Source: Pseudomonas_T sp032052615
GTDB taxonomy: Bacteria > Pseudomonadota > Gammaproteobacteria > Pseudomonadales > Pseudomonadaceae
Direction: 5' to 3'
Length of the DNA stretch: 64,000 bases
Assembly: GCA_032052615.1 (NCBI GenBank)
Contig: DAMBWF010000010.1
Coordinates: 1-64,000, forward strand
Shown: piece after piece, positions 26,177 to 33,559 of the stretch
Layout: each line of letters opens with the position of its first letter
How positions within the stretch are numbered: position 1 is the first letter of the stretch
The notes under the pieces: generated by a model
Told to the model about the DNA's origin: nothing
Seen by the model: the letters and a program-made list of their open reading frames with translations, nothing else
Databases searched by the model: none
Position numbers and translations under genes: made by a program

Positions 26177-26872
26177 TCAGATCGGGCAGCCCTTGGCCCG
26201 CAGGAGGGCGTCGAAGCGCGCCGGGTCGAGGGTGCCGGCGCGGATCGCGGCCAGGGTGTCGGCTTCCCGCTGCAGCAGCTCGCGGCAGCGCACCAGCAGT
26301 TCCGGCAACTCCGAGCGCGGCGCGGCGACCACGCCGTCGGCGTCGCCCACCACCAGGTCGCCCGGGTGCACCAGCATGCCGGCGCAGGACACCGGCACGT
26401 TGATCTCGCCGGGGCCGTCGGTGCTCGGGCCCCGGTGTACGCAGCCCAGGGCGTAGGCCGGCAACTCGCCGGTCTGCCATTCCTCGAAGTCGCGCAGCGC
26501 GCCGTTAATCACCACGCCGACGATGCCGGCCTTGAGGGCCATGGCGCGCATGATTCCGCCGAATACCGCCCGGGTCAGGTCGCCGCTGCCGTCGATCACC
26601 AGCACGTCGCCGGGGCGCGCCATCTGCATGGCCTTGAGGATCATCAGATTGTCGCCGGGACGTACCCGCACGGTCAGGGCGCTGCCGAGCATGGTGCCGT
26701 TGCCGTGGTAGGGCTTCAGGCCGAGGCCGCCGACGTTGCGGCCCATGCAGTCGCTGACGGCGGCGGCGGGAATCTTGCCGAAGGCTTCCAGCCAGTGGGG
26801 GTCGAGTTGCTCGACGTTGGGGTTGATCAGGTAACCTGCCGGCCATTTGCCGGACGATGTGATGGCGAACAT
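26177..26872 (-). CDS. RraA-like / 4-hydroxy-4-methyl-2-oxoglutarate aldolase-family protein
   Basis: This 231-residue protein belongs to the RraA-like fold shared by RNase E inhibitor homologues and class II pyruvate aldolases (HMG aldolase). It has VSDCMGR near residue 40, LVIDGSGDLTRAVFGGIMRAMA at about 90, then GVVINGALRD, whose Arg-Asp pair belongs to the aldolase-type active site. This makes an aldolase or decarboxylase more likely than a true RraA. The ATG at 26872 is chosen because MFAITSSG is the first sensible start in that frame. It follows betA by 146 bases and two GC-rich hairpins, so it may be a separate unit. Its substrate is unknown. Confidence 0.75.
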   Translation of the reverse strand: MFAITSSGKWPAGYLINPNVEQLDPHWLEAFGKIPAAAVSDCMGRNVGGLGLKPYHGNGTMLGSALTVRVRPGDNLMILKAMQMARPGDVLVIDGSGDLTRAVFGGIMRAMALKAGIVGVVINGALRDFEEWQTGELPAYALGCVHRGPSTDGPGEINVPVSCAGMLVHPGDLVVGDADGVVAAPRSELPELLVRCRELLQREADTLAAIRAGTLDPARFDALLRAKGCPI

Positions 26873-26961
26873 GCAAAGCCTCGCGGAAACGGCGGCAGCC
26901 GCGTGGGGAAGGGAAGATCGGCCCCAGGGGCCGACCGACCGGTCAGGCGCCAGGGTAGCAT

Positions 26962-27018
26962 CGCGCGCCGCGTTTGTCGGCGCGCGCGGCCCCGGGCGAA
27001 CCGGAGCCGCGCCCGGGG
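26962..27018 (-). terminator. two tandem GC-rich hairpins after betA
   Basis: A 9-bp perfect stem (26990-26998 with 27010-27018) touches the betA stop codon. A second 9-bp stem (26962-26970 with 26978-26986, 7-base loop) follows it. No T run is visible, so this is a likely transcript end or stabiliser rather than a textbook terminator. Confidence 0.45.
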
Positions 27019-28716
27019 TCAGGCGTGCGCCGGGTCGCGAAGGGCCGGGCCGCGCACCGGGGCCTCGCCGGCGACATGGTAGGCCGCCGTGCTGCGGGGC
27101 AGCGGGGCGCGGCCACGAATCCGGTCGGCGAGTTTCTCGGCGATCATGATGGTGGTGGCGTTGAGGTTGCCGGTGATGATCTCCGGCATGATCGAGGCAT
27201 CGATCACCCGCAGCCCTTCCATGCCATGGACCCGGCCCTGGCCGTCCACCACCGCCAGGTCGTGCTCGCCCATCTGGCAGGAACAGGACGGGTGGAACGC
27301 GGTTTCCGCGTGACGGCGGACGAAGGCGTCCAGCTCGGAATCGCTCTGCAAGCCGGCGCCGGGGCTCAGCTCCCGGCCCCGGTACGGGTCGAGGGCCGGC
27401 TGCGCCATGATCTCCCGGGTAATGCGGATGGCGTCGCGGAATTCCTGCCAGTCCTGCTCGTGGGACATGTAGTTGAACAGGATGCTGGGGTGCTGGCGCG
27501 GGTCCTTCGACTTCAGGTGCACGCGGCCGCGGCTGGGCGAGCGCATGGAGCCGACATGAGCCTGGAAACCATGCTCCTTCACCGCGTTGCTGCCGTTGTA
27601 GTTGATCGCCACCGGCAGGAAATGGAACTGGATGTTCGGCCAGGCGAAGTCGGCGCGGGTGCGGATGAAGCCGCCCGCCTCGAAGTGGTTGCTGGCGCCC
27701 AGGCCGGTGCCGGCGAACAGCCACTCGGCGCCGATCGCCGGCTGGTTCCACCATTGCAGCGCCGGGTACAGGGAGATGGGCTGCTTGCAGGCGTACTGGA
27801 GATACATCTCCAGGTGATCCTGCAGGTTCGCGCCGACGCCTGGCAGGTTGTGCACCACGGGCACGTCCAGCGCCCGCAGCAGCGCGGCGGGGCCGACCCC
27901 GGAGCGTTGCAGCAATTGGGGCGAGGCGATGGCGCCGGAGCAGACCAGCACTTCCCGGCGGGCGCGGACTTCCTGAGGCGTGTTGTCCTGGCCGCGCAGG
28001 TAGACGGCGCCGACGGCGCGCTTGCCGGCGAACAGGATGCGGTCGGTCAGCGCGTGGGTGACGATGGTCAGGTTGGGGCGGCCACGGGCCTGGTCCAAGT
28101 AGCCCCGGGCGGTGCTGGCGCGGCGGCCGTTGGGGGTCACCGTGCGGTCCATCGGGCCGAAGCCTTCCTGCTGGTAGCCGTTGAGGTCGTCGGTGCGCGG
28201 GTAGCCGGCCTGCACGCCGGCCTCGACCATGGCGTGGAACAGCGGGTTGTTACCGGTCTTGGGCGTGGTGACGCTGACCGGGCCATCGCCGCCGTGGTAG
28301 TCGTTGGGGCCGATATCGCGGGTTTCCGCCTTGCGGAAGTAGGGCAGGCAGTCCAGGTAGGACCAATCCTCCAGGCCGGGGCGCTTGGCCCAGTGGTCGA
28401 AGTCCAGGGCGTTGCCACGGATGTAGCACATGCCGTTGATCAGCGAGGAGCCGCCCAGGCCCTTGCCGCGCCCGCACTCCATGCGCCGGTTGTCCATGTG
28501 GGGTTCCGGGTCGGTCTCGTAGGCCCAGTTGTAGCGCCGGCCTTGCAGCGGGTAGGCGAGGGCGGCGGGCATCTGGGTGCGGAAATCCAGACGGTAGTCC
28601 GGGCCGCCGGCTTCCAGCAGCAGGACGCTGACATCGGCGTCCTCGGTCAGGCGGGTGGCCAGCACGTTACCGGCGGAGCCGGCGCCGATGATGATGTAGT
28701 CGAATTCCTGAGGCAT
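27019..28716 (-). CDS. betA: choline dehydrogenase BetA
   Basis: This 565-residue GMC-family flavoprotein oxidises choline to betaine aldehyde and onward. The FAD-binding site GAGSAGNVLATRL is at about residue 11. The GMC signature GKGLGGSSLINGM is at about 83. Near the C-terminus, FHPSCSCQMG and GNLNATTIMIAEKLADRI match BetA. The ATG at 28716 has AAGGAGG seven bases before it. The gene lies 114 bases after betB on the same strand, and the two together give the choline-to-glycine-betaine pathway. Confidence 0.95.
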   Translation of the reverse strand: MPQEFDYIIIGAGSAGNVLATRLTEDADVSVLLLEAGGPDYRLDFRTQMPAALAYPLQGRRYNWAYETDPEPHMDNRRMECGRGKGLGGSSLINGMCYIRGNALDFDHWAKRPGLEDWSYLDCLPYFRKAETRDIGPNDYHGGDGPVSVTTPKTGNNPLFHAMVEAGVQAGYPRTDDLNGYQQEGFGPMDRTVTPNGRRASTARGYLDQARGRPNLTIVTHALTDRILFAGKRAVGAVYLRGQDNTPQEVRARREVLVCSGAIASPQLLQRSGVGPAALLRALDVPVVHNLPGVGANLQDHLEMYLQYACKQPISLYPALQWWNQPAIGAEWLFAGTGLGASNHFEAGGFIRTRADFAWPNIQFHFLPVAINYNGSNAVKEHGFQAHVGSMRSPSRGRVHLKSKDPRQHPSILFNYMSHEQDWQEFRDAIRITREIMAQPALDPYRGRELSPGAGLQSDSELDAFVRRHAETAFHPSCSCQMGEHDLAVVDGQGRVHGMEGLRVIDASIMPEIITGNLNATTIMIAEKLADRIRGRAPLPRSTAAYHVAGEAPVRGPALRDPAHA

Positions 28717-28830
28717 GGGACCTCCTTCGTTGGGCGTGTCCCGGCGCGGCGTGGCGCGCGCCGGGGCAGCGATCGGGATCGGCCGGCCCTGGCGTTGCCG
28801 GGGCGGCCCGTTGCGGACGGGTGGGGCGGG

Positions 28831-30303
28831 TCAGAACACCGAGGCGTAGTCGCCCAGCTCCACCTGCACGGACTTGATCCGGGTGTAGTGGGCCAGGGTG
28901 GTCAGGCCGTTCTCGCGGCCGACCCCGGACTGCTTGTAGCCGCCCACCGGCATTTCGGCGGGGGATTCGCCCCAGGTGTTGATCCAGCAGATGCCGGCTT
29001 CCAGGCGATGGATGACCCGGTGCGCCCGGGCCAGGTCGCGGGTGACCACGCCGGCGGCCAGGCCGTAGTCGGTGTCGTTGGCGCGGCGTACCGCTTCTTC
29101 CTCGCTGTCATAGGCGAGCAGGCTCATCACCGGCCCGAAGATTTCCTCGCGGACGATGCGCATGTCGTCGCGGCAGTCGCTGAACACAGTGGGCGCGACA
29201 TAGGCGCCGCGACCGTATTCGCCGTCGGTGACCCGCTCGCCGCCGATCAGCAGGCGCGCGCCTTGCTCGCGGCCGGAGGCGATGTAGCCGAGTACGTTCT
29301 CCATATGGGCGAAGCTCACCAGCGGCCCGAAGTTGGTCGACTCGACCCGGGGGTCGCCCAGGCGGATGCGCTTGACCCGCTCCACCACCTTGGCTTCGAA
29401 CTCCGCCTGCAGCGCGCGGGGGACGAAGACCCGGGTGCCATTGGTGCAGACCTGGCCGGAACTGAAGAAGTTGGCCATCACCGCGATGTCGGCGGCGCGA
29501 TCGAGGTCGGCGTCGTCGAAGACGATCAGCGGCGACTTGCCGCCCAGCTCCATGGTGACGTCCTTGAGGGAAGAACTGGAGGCGCTGGCCATGACCTTCT
29601 TGCCGGTGGCGGTGCCGCCGGTGAAGGAAATCTTCTCGATCCCCGGGTGCTCGGTGAGGGCTTGGCCGACGTCGCGGCCGCTGCCGGTGAGCACGTTGAA
29701 GACGCCATCGGGCAGGCCGGCCTCGGTGTAGATTTCCGCCAGCTTGAGAGCGCTCAGGGGCGTGACTTCGCTGGGCTTGAAGATCATGGCGTTGCCGGCG
29801 GCCAGGGCCGGAGCGGATTTCCACAGGGCGATCTGGATCGGGTAGTTCCAGGCGCCAATGCCGGCCACCACGCCCAAGGGCTCGCGGCGGGTGTAGACGA
29901 AGCTGGTCTCGCGTAGCGGGATCTGCTCGCCCTCGATGGCCGGGACCAGGCCGGCGTAGTATTCCAGCACGTCGGCGCCGGTGACGATGTCCACGTTGCG
30001 GGTTTCGCTCAGGGGCTTGCCGGTGTCCAGGGTTTCCAGTTCGGCCAGCTCGTCGTTGCGCTCGCGGAGAATCTCCACGGCGCGGCGCAGGATGCGCGAG
30101 CGCTGCATGGCGGTCATCGCGGCCCAGGCTTTCTGGCCTTCGGCGGCGCTGGCGACGGCGCGCTCCACGTCTTCCGGGCCGGCGCGATGGACGCGGGCAA
30201 GCACCTCGCCGTTGGCCGGGTTGATCGTTTCGAAGGTGTCGCCGCTGGCGGCCGGTACGTAGCGGCCACCGATGTAGAGCTGCTGGTCGTCGAAGCGGGG
30301 CAT
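28831..30303 (-). CDS. betB: betaine aldehyde dehydrogenase BetB
   Basis: This 490-residue NAD(P)-dependent aldehyde dehydrogenase converts betaine aldehyde to glycine betaine. It shows the catalytic Glu region MELGGKSPLIVFDDADLD (about residue 250), the catalytic Cys in FFSSGQVCTNGTRVF (about 286), and ICWINTWGESPAEMPVGGYKQSGVGRE near the end, which is typical of BetB. The start is preceded by GGAGGAATGAC. It is the first gene of a betB-betA unit read away from a BetI-type operator at 30456. Confidence 0.95.
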   Translation of the reverse strand: MPRFDDQQLYIGGRYVPAASGDTFETINPANGEVLARVHRAGPEDVERAVASAAEGQKAWAAMTAMQRSRILRRAVEILRERNDELAELETLDTGKPLSETRNVDIVTGADVLEYYAGLVPAIEGEQIPLRETSFVYTRREPLGVVAGIGAWNYPIQIALWKSAPALAAGNAMIFKPSEVTPLSALKLAEIYTEAGLPDGVFNVLTGSGRDVGQALTEHPGIEKISFTGGTATGKKVMASASSSSLKDVTMELGGKSPLIVFDDADLDRAADIAVMANFFSSGQVCTNGTRVFVPRALQAEFEAKVVERVKRIRLGDPRVESTNFGPLVSFAHMENVLGYIASGREQGARLLIGGERVTDGEYGRGAYVAPTVFSDCRDDMRIVREEIFGPVMSLLAYDSEEEAVRRANDTDYGLAAGVVTRDLARAHRVIHRLEAGICWINTWGESPAEMPVGGYKQSGVGRENGLTTLAHYTRIKSVQVELGDYASVF

Positions 30304-30617
30304 GTCATTCCTCCAAGTGGGCGCGCGGGCCGAGCCGTCGAGGCGGGGTGTCGAGACGATCGGTTCGCGGCGGGGGTGGCGTGGGTCGGGCCGGCAAGGA
30401 AGAATCCTCGCCCACAGCCGGACCGGCCGATGGGAATGAGCCTACTTTATTTTTATTGAACGTTCAAACAACTAAGAATAAGCTCCTCGCCACGATTCGG
30501 TATGCGGCAGTTCGCCGCACCCGGTCCGCCCCTCGCGTCCGCCGCTGACGGCGCGCGGGCGCGTGTCTGTCGCCGCGCCGACCGGCGCCTGCTTTCACTG
30601 CCTTGGAGTGCTCTTCC
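30304..30617. promoter_or_regulatory. divergent betB / betT control region
   Basis: This 314-base gap between betB (minus) and betT (plus) contains an AT-rich stretch (30446-30482) around the palindrome at 30456-30467, set in otherwise GC-rich sequence. Candidate promoters for both directions overlap that palindrome. Apart from this and the betT ribosome site I see no other element. Confidence 0.7.
30456..30467. promoter_or_regulatory. BetI-type operator palindrome TTGAACGTTCAA
   Basis: A perfect 12-bp palindrome lies between the divergent betB and betT genes. BetI is a TetR repressor that binds palindromes of the TTGA...TCAA kind, and betI is nearby. Candidate -35 elements on both strands (TTGAAC) lie within it, so binding would block both promoters. 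Confidence 0.7.
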
Positions 30618-32210
30618 ATGAGTACCGCATCCCCGACCACCCCCACCCCGACCAGGGGGCGCCTGAATCCAGCGGTCTTCGCCGGCTCCACCGTCCTCAT
30701 CCTGGTCCTCACCGCGATCCTCATCGCTTTCCCCGAGACCGCCGGCCTCTGGCTCGGCCAGGCCCAGGCCTGGCTGTCCCGCAGCTTCGGCTGGTACTAC
30801 ATGCTGGCCATCGGCGCCTACCTGTTCTTCGCGCTGTACGTCGCCGTTTCGCGTTACGGCGACCTGCGCCTGGGCGACGATCACGAGCGGCCGGACTTCA
30901 GCTACGGCGCCTGGGCCGGCATGCTGTTCTCCTCGGGCATCGGCATCTCGCTGCTCTACTTCGCCGCGTCCGAGCCCCTCGACCATTTCTACAATCCGCC
31001 GGAAGGCGAGCCCGGCAGCGCCTTCGCCGCGCGTCAGGCGCTGCAACTGACGTTTCTTCACTGGGGCGTGCACGGCTGGGCGATCTACGCCTTGGTGGGG
31101 CTCGCCGTGGGCTACTTCGCCTATCGCCACAAGCAGCCGCTGGCCCTGCGCTCGGCCCTGTTGCCCCTGGTGGGCGAGCGGGCGATGCGTGGCTGGGCCG
31201 GCAACGCGGTGGACTGCTTCGGCATCTTCGTCACCCTGCTGGGGCTGGTGACCAACCTGGGGATCGGCTCGTTGCAGGTGTCCTCGGGCCTGGAATACCT
31301 GTTCGGCCTGCCCCACAGCCGCGCCGCGTTGCTGGCGGTGATTCTGGCGATGAGCGCGGTGGCCACGGTGGCGGCGGTCTCCGGGGTGGAGAAGGGCATC
31401 CGCCGCTTGTCCAACCTGAACATCCTGCTGTTCAGCGGCCTGCTGCTGTTCGTGCTGTTCGCCGGGCAGACCCTGCACCTGCTCAATGGGCTGGTACAGA
31501 ACATCGGCGACTACCTCAATGGCCTGGTGCTGAAGACCTTCGACCTCTACGTCTACACCGGGTCGGGCAGCAAGAGCGAGGCCTGGATGGGGCTGTGGAC
31601 CCTGTTCTATTGGGCTTGGTGGATTTCCTGGGCGCCCTTCGTCGGCATGTTCATCGCGCGTATCTCCCGGGGCCGTACGGTGCGCGAGCTGGTCTGCGGC
31701 GTGCTGCTGATCCCCCTGGGCTTCACCCTGGTCTGGTTGTCGGTGTTCGGCAACAGCGCCCTGGAACTGGTGACCGCGCAGAACGCCGCCGACCTGGCCA
31801 AGGCCGCGCTGGAGCAACCGTCCATGTCCATCTACCTGCTGTTGGAGCATTACCCGGGCGCGAAAGTGGTGATTGGCGTGGCGATCTGCGTGGGCTTCGT
31901 GCTGTTCCTGACCCCGGCGGACTCCGGCTCGGTGATGCTCGCCAACCTGTCGCGACAGGGCGGCGAGCTGGACGAGGACGCGCCCCACTGGCTGCGTATC
32001 TTCTGGTCGGCCTTGATCACCCTGGTGACCATCGGCCTGCTGTTCGCCGGCAACTTCACCGCCATGCAGACCGTGGTGGTGCTGGCCGGCCTGCCGTTCT
32101 CGGTGGTACTGCTGCTCTACATGGTGGCGCTGCTCAAGGCGATGCGCCTGGACCTGGATACCCGGAAGATCGCCCGGGTGGCCCCGGTGCCGGTGCCCGG
32201 GCCCCACTGA
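30618..32210 (+). CDS. betT: BCCT-family choline/betaine transporter (BetT-like)
   Basis: This 530-residue inner-membrane protein has the BCCT family layout of about 12 membrane segments and the core WMGLWTLFYWAWWISWAPFVGMFIARIS with RTVREL after it. Its placement with betBA and betI suggests choline uptake. ATG at 30618 is chosen over a TTG at 30603, with TTGGAG nine bases upstream of the ATG. BetT proteins of E. coli have a long osmosensing C-terminal tail; here the tail after the last segment is short (about 30 residues). A betaine or carnitine substrate cannot be excluded. The gene ends 7 bases before the convergent betI. Confidence 0.88.
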   Translation: MSTASPTTPTPTRGRLNPAVFAGSTVLILVLTAILIAFPETAGLWLGQAQAWLSRSFGWYYMLAIGAYLFFALYVAVSRYGDLRLGDDHERPDFSYGAWAGMLFSSGIGISLLYFAASEPLDHFYNPPEGEPGSAFAARQALQLTFLHWGVHGWAIYALVGLAVGYFAYRHKQPLALRSALLPLVGERAMRGWAGNAVDCFGIFVTLLGLVTNLGIGSLQVSSGLEYLFGLPHSRAALLAVILAMSAVATVAAVSGVEKGIRRLSNLNILLFSGLLLFVLFAGQTLHLLNGLVQNIGDYLNGLVLKTFDLYVYTGSGSKSEAWMGLWTLFYWAWWISWAPFVGMFIARISRGRTVRELVCGVLLIPLGFTLVWLSVFGNSALELVTAQNAADLAKAALEQPSMSIYLLLEHYPGAKVVIGVAICVGFVLFLTPADSGSVMLANLSRQGGELDEDAPHWLRIFWSALITLVTIGLLFAGNFTAMQTVVVLAGLPFSVVLLLYMVALLKAMRLDLDTRKIARVAPVPVPGPH

Positions 32211-32217
32211 GTCGCGG

Positions 32218-32808
32218 TCACGCGGTGCCGGCGGCGAGGCTGCGGTCGAGGTAGTCGTAGGCGATCTGCAGCGCCTGATCGATGTCCAGCCGATCCGACA
32301 GCGCGCCGCGCAGCCACAGGCCATCGATCAGCGCCGCCAGGCCGCGGGCGGCGCGGCGTGCCTCCGGGGCCGGCAGGGCCCGGCGGAACTGGCAGCACAG
32401 GTTGCTGTACAGGCGCTGGTCATTGACCCGTTGCAGGCGGCGCAGGGCCGGGCGATGCATGCTGCTGGCCCAGAAGGCCAGCCAGGTCTTGATCGCCGGG
32501 CCGTTGACCTGGCTGTCGTCGAAGTTGCCCTCGACGATCGCCCGCAGGTGGGCGCGCGGGCTGTCCTCGGCGAGGGCCGCGCGGCGCTCGCGCACGGCGT
32601 TGCTCAGGGCCAGCATCAGGTGACGCATGGTGGCGTCGAGCAGCCCGTCCTTATCCTGGAAGTAATGGCTGATGATGCCGTTGGACACTCCGGCGAGGCG
32701 GGCGATGTAGGCGATGCTGGCGTCGCCCATGCCGACCTGGTCCACCGCCTGCAGTGTGGCGGCGATCAGTTGCGAGCGGCGGATCGGCTGCATTCCCACC
32801 TTGGGCAT
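32218..32808 (-). CDS. betI: TetR-family repressor BetI
   Basis: This 196-residue regulator starts MPKVGMQPIRRSQLIAATL, the typical start of BetI. A helix-turn-helix (ASIAYIARLAGVSNGIISHYF, about residues 27-47) is followed by a ligand domain. BetI represses choline catabolism genes and is released by choline or betaine aldehyde. An in-frame ATG at 32820 would add four residues; 32808 is preferred by homology. Here betI is cut off from betBA by an inverted betT. Confidence 0.93.
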   Translation of the reverse strand: MPKVGMQPIRRSQLIAATLQAVDQVGMGDASIAYIARLAGVSNGIISHYFQDKDGLLDATMRHLMLALSNAVRERRAALAEDSPRAHLRAIVEGNFDDSQVNGPAIKTWLAFWASSMHRPALRRLQRVNDQRLYSNLCCQFRRALPAPEARRAARGLAALIDGLWLRGALSDRLDIDQALQIAYDYLDRSLAAGTA

Positions 32809-32859
32809 CGTTGACTCCACGATTCGTGTGGTTAATTGGAGGGCGGAGTCTAGGGCGGT

Positions 32860-32877
32860 TTGGATCGACCGATCAAA
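32860..32877. promoter_or_regulatory. imperfect palindrome upstream of betI
   Basis: TTGGATCGACCGATCAAA has matching arms GATCG/CGATC around AC, with flanking TT/AA. It lies 52 bases upstream of the betI start and about 125 bases before the divergent gene at 33002. It could serve BetI autoregulation, but this is inference. Confidence 0.45.
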
Positions 32878-33001
32878 TCGCCGCGTCGTCTAGGGCGCAT
32901 TCCGCTCCGTCGCCAGGCTTCTTTTCATCGCGCGCGTTCACCTCCAAGGGGCCCTGCCGTCCCCTTCGAAGCGGATTCCCGCTTTTACATGGAGTTACGA
33001 C

Positions 33002-33445
33002 ATGAACACGCTTGCATCGACCCGGCGTCCCCGCCGGCGCCTCGCCATTCTAGGCATGGCCGTTCTGCCACTCCTGGCCGGTGGCGCCTCGGCGGGGCCG
33101 GCCTGCCCTTATCCGTTCTCCCTGAGCGGAAACATCGAGCAGGACTGGAAACAGGTGACCAACAGCGCCTGGAAGGCCATGCTCGGCACGTCCGGCTGGA
33201 CCGACAACGGCTTCCACTTCTACAGCCGGGTGCGGGAACGGGGGCCGGAGAGCGGTATCAATACGCCGTCGGACCTGGAGACGGAAATCCGCAAGAAGGT
33301 GCGGGACACGCCGGTCGAGGGCTCGAACAATCGCCGCAGTCTCGTGCTGCCGCTGAAGAACGCCAGCGGGCAATCCCTGCGCGTGTTGTACGACTACGAC
33401 GGCGGCAGGGCCTCCAAGTGCCAGTTGGTCACGCTGACCTTCTAA
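33002..33445 (+). CDS. small secreted protein of unknown function
   Basis: This 147-residue protein has a Sec signal peptide with a long basic start (RRPRRRLAILGMAVLPLLAG, cleavage near ASA|GPA). The mature part contains two Cys, one just after cleavage and one near the end, which could form a disulfide. I recognise no family. It stands alone, with TACATGGAGTTACGAC before the ATG, and is divergent from betI, sharing the gap with the palindrome at 32860. Confidence 0.7.
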   Translation: MNTLASTRRPRRRLAILGMAVLPLLAGGASAGPACPYPFSLSGNIEQDWKQVTNSAWKAMLGTSGWTDNGFHFYSRVRERGPESGINTPSDLETEIRKKVRDTPVEGSNNRRSLVLPLKNASGQSLRVLYDYDGGRASKCQLVTLTF

Positions 33446-33459
33446 CCCGCCGCCCGGGC

Positions 33460-33483
33460 AAAAAAAACCCGCCGGAGGCGGGG
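33460..33483 (-). terminator. Rho-independent terminator of aceEF
   Basis: A 6-bp GC stem (33468-33473 with 33477-33482) is followed on the minus strand by eight T residues (A run 33460-33467 on the plus strand). It lies downstream of aceF and 15 bases after the end of the gene at 33002, which it faces. Confidence 0.8.
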
Positions 33484-33526
33484 TCGAGGTACGAGCGGGG
33501 TGTGGCCGCTCGAAAGGAAAGCGTGA

Positions 33527-33554
33527 CCGGGCCCGCGCAATGGCGCGGGCCCGG
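33527..33554 (-). terminator. 12-bp perfect hairpin just after aceF
   Basis: CCGGGCCCGCGC and its exact complement are separated by a 4-base loop (33539-33542), five bases beyond the aceF stop codon. The minus strand past it is T-rich (GCTTTCCTTTCG). With the terminator at 33460 it makes a tandem end. Confidence 0.65.
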
Positions 33555-33559
33555 CTCGT

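Noticed and set aside
26505..27754. Long N-terminal extension of the RraA-like gene
   Set aside because: It runs antisense-frame through betA; the family starts at MFAITSSG, 26872.
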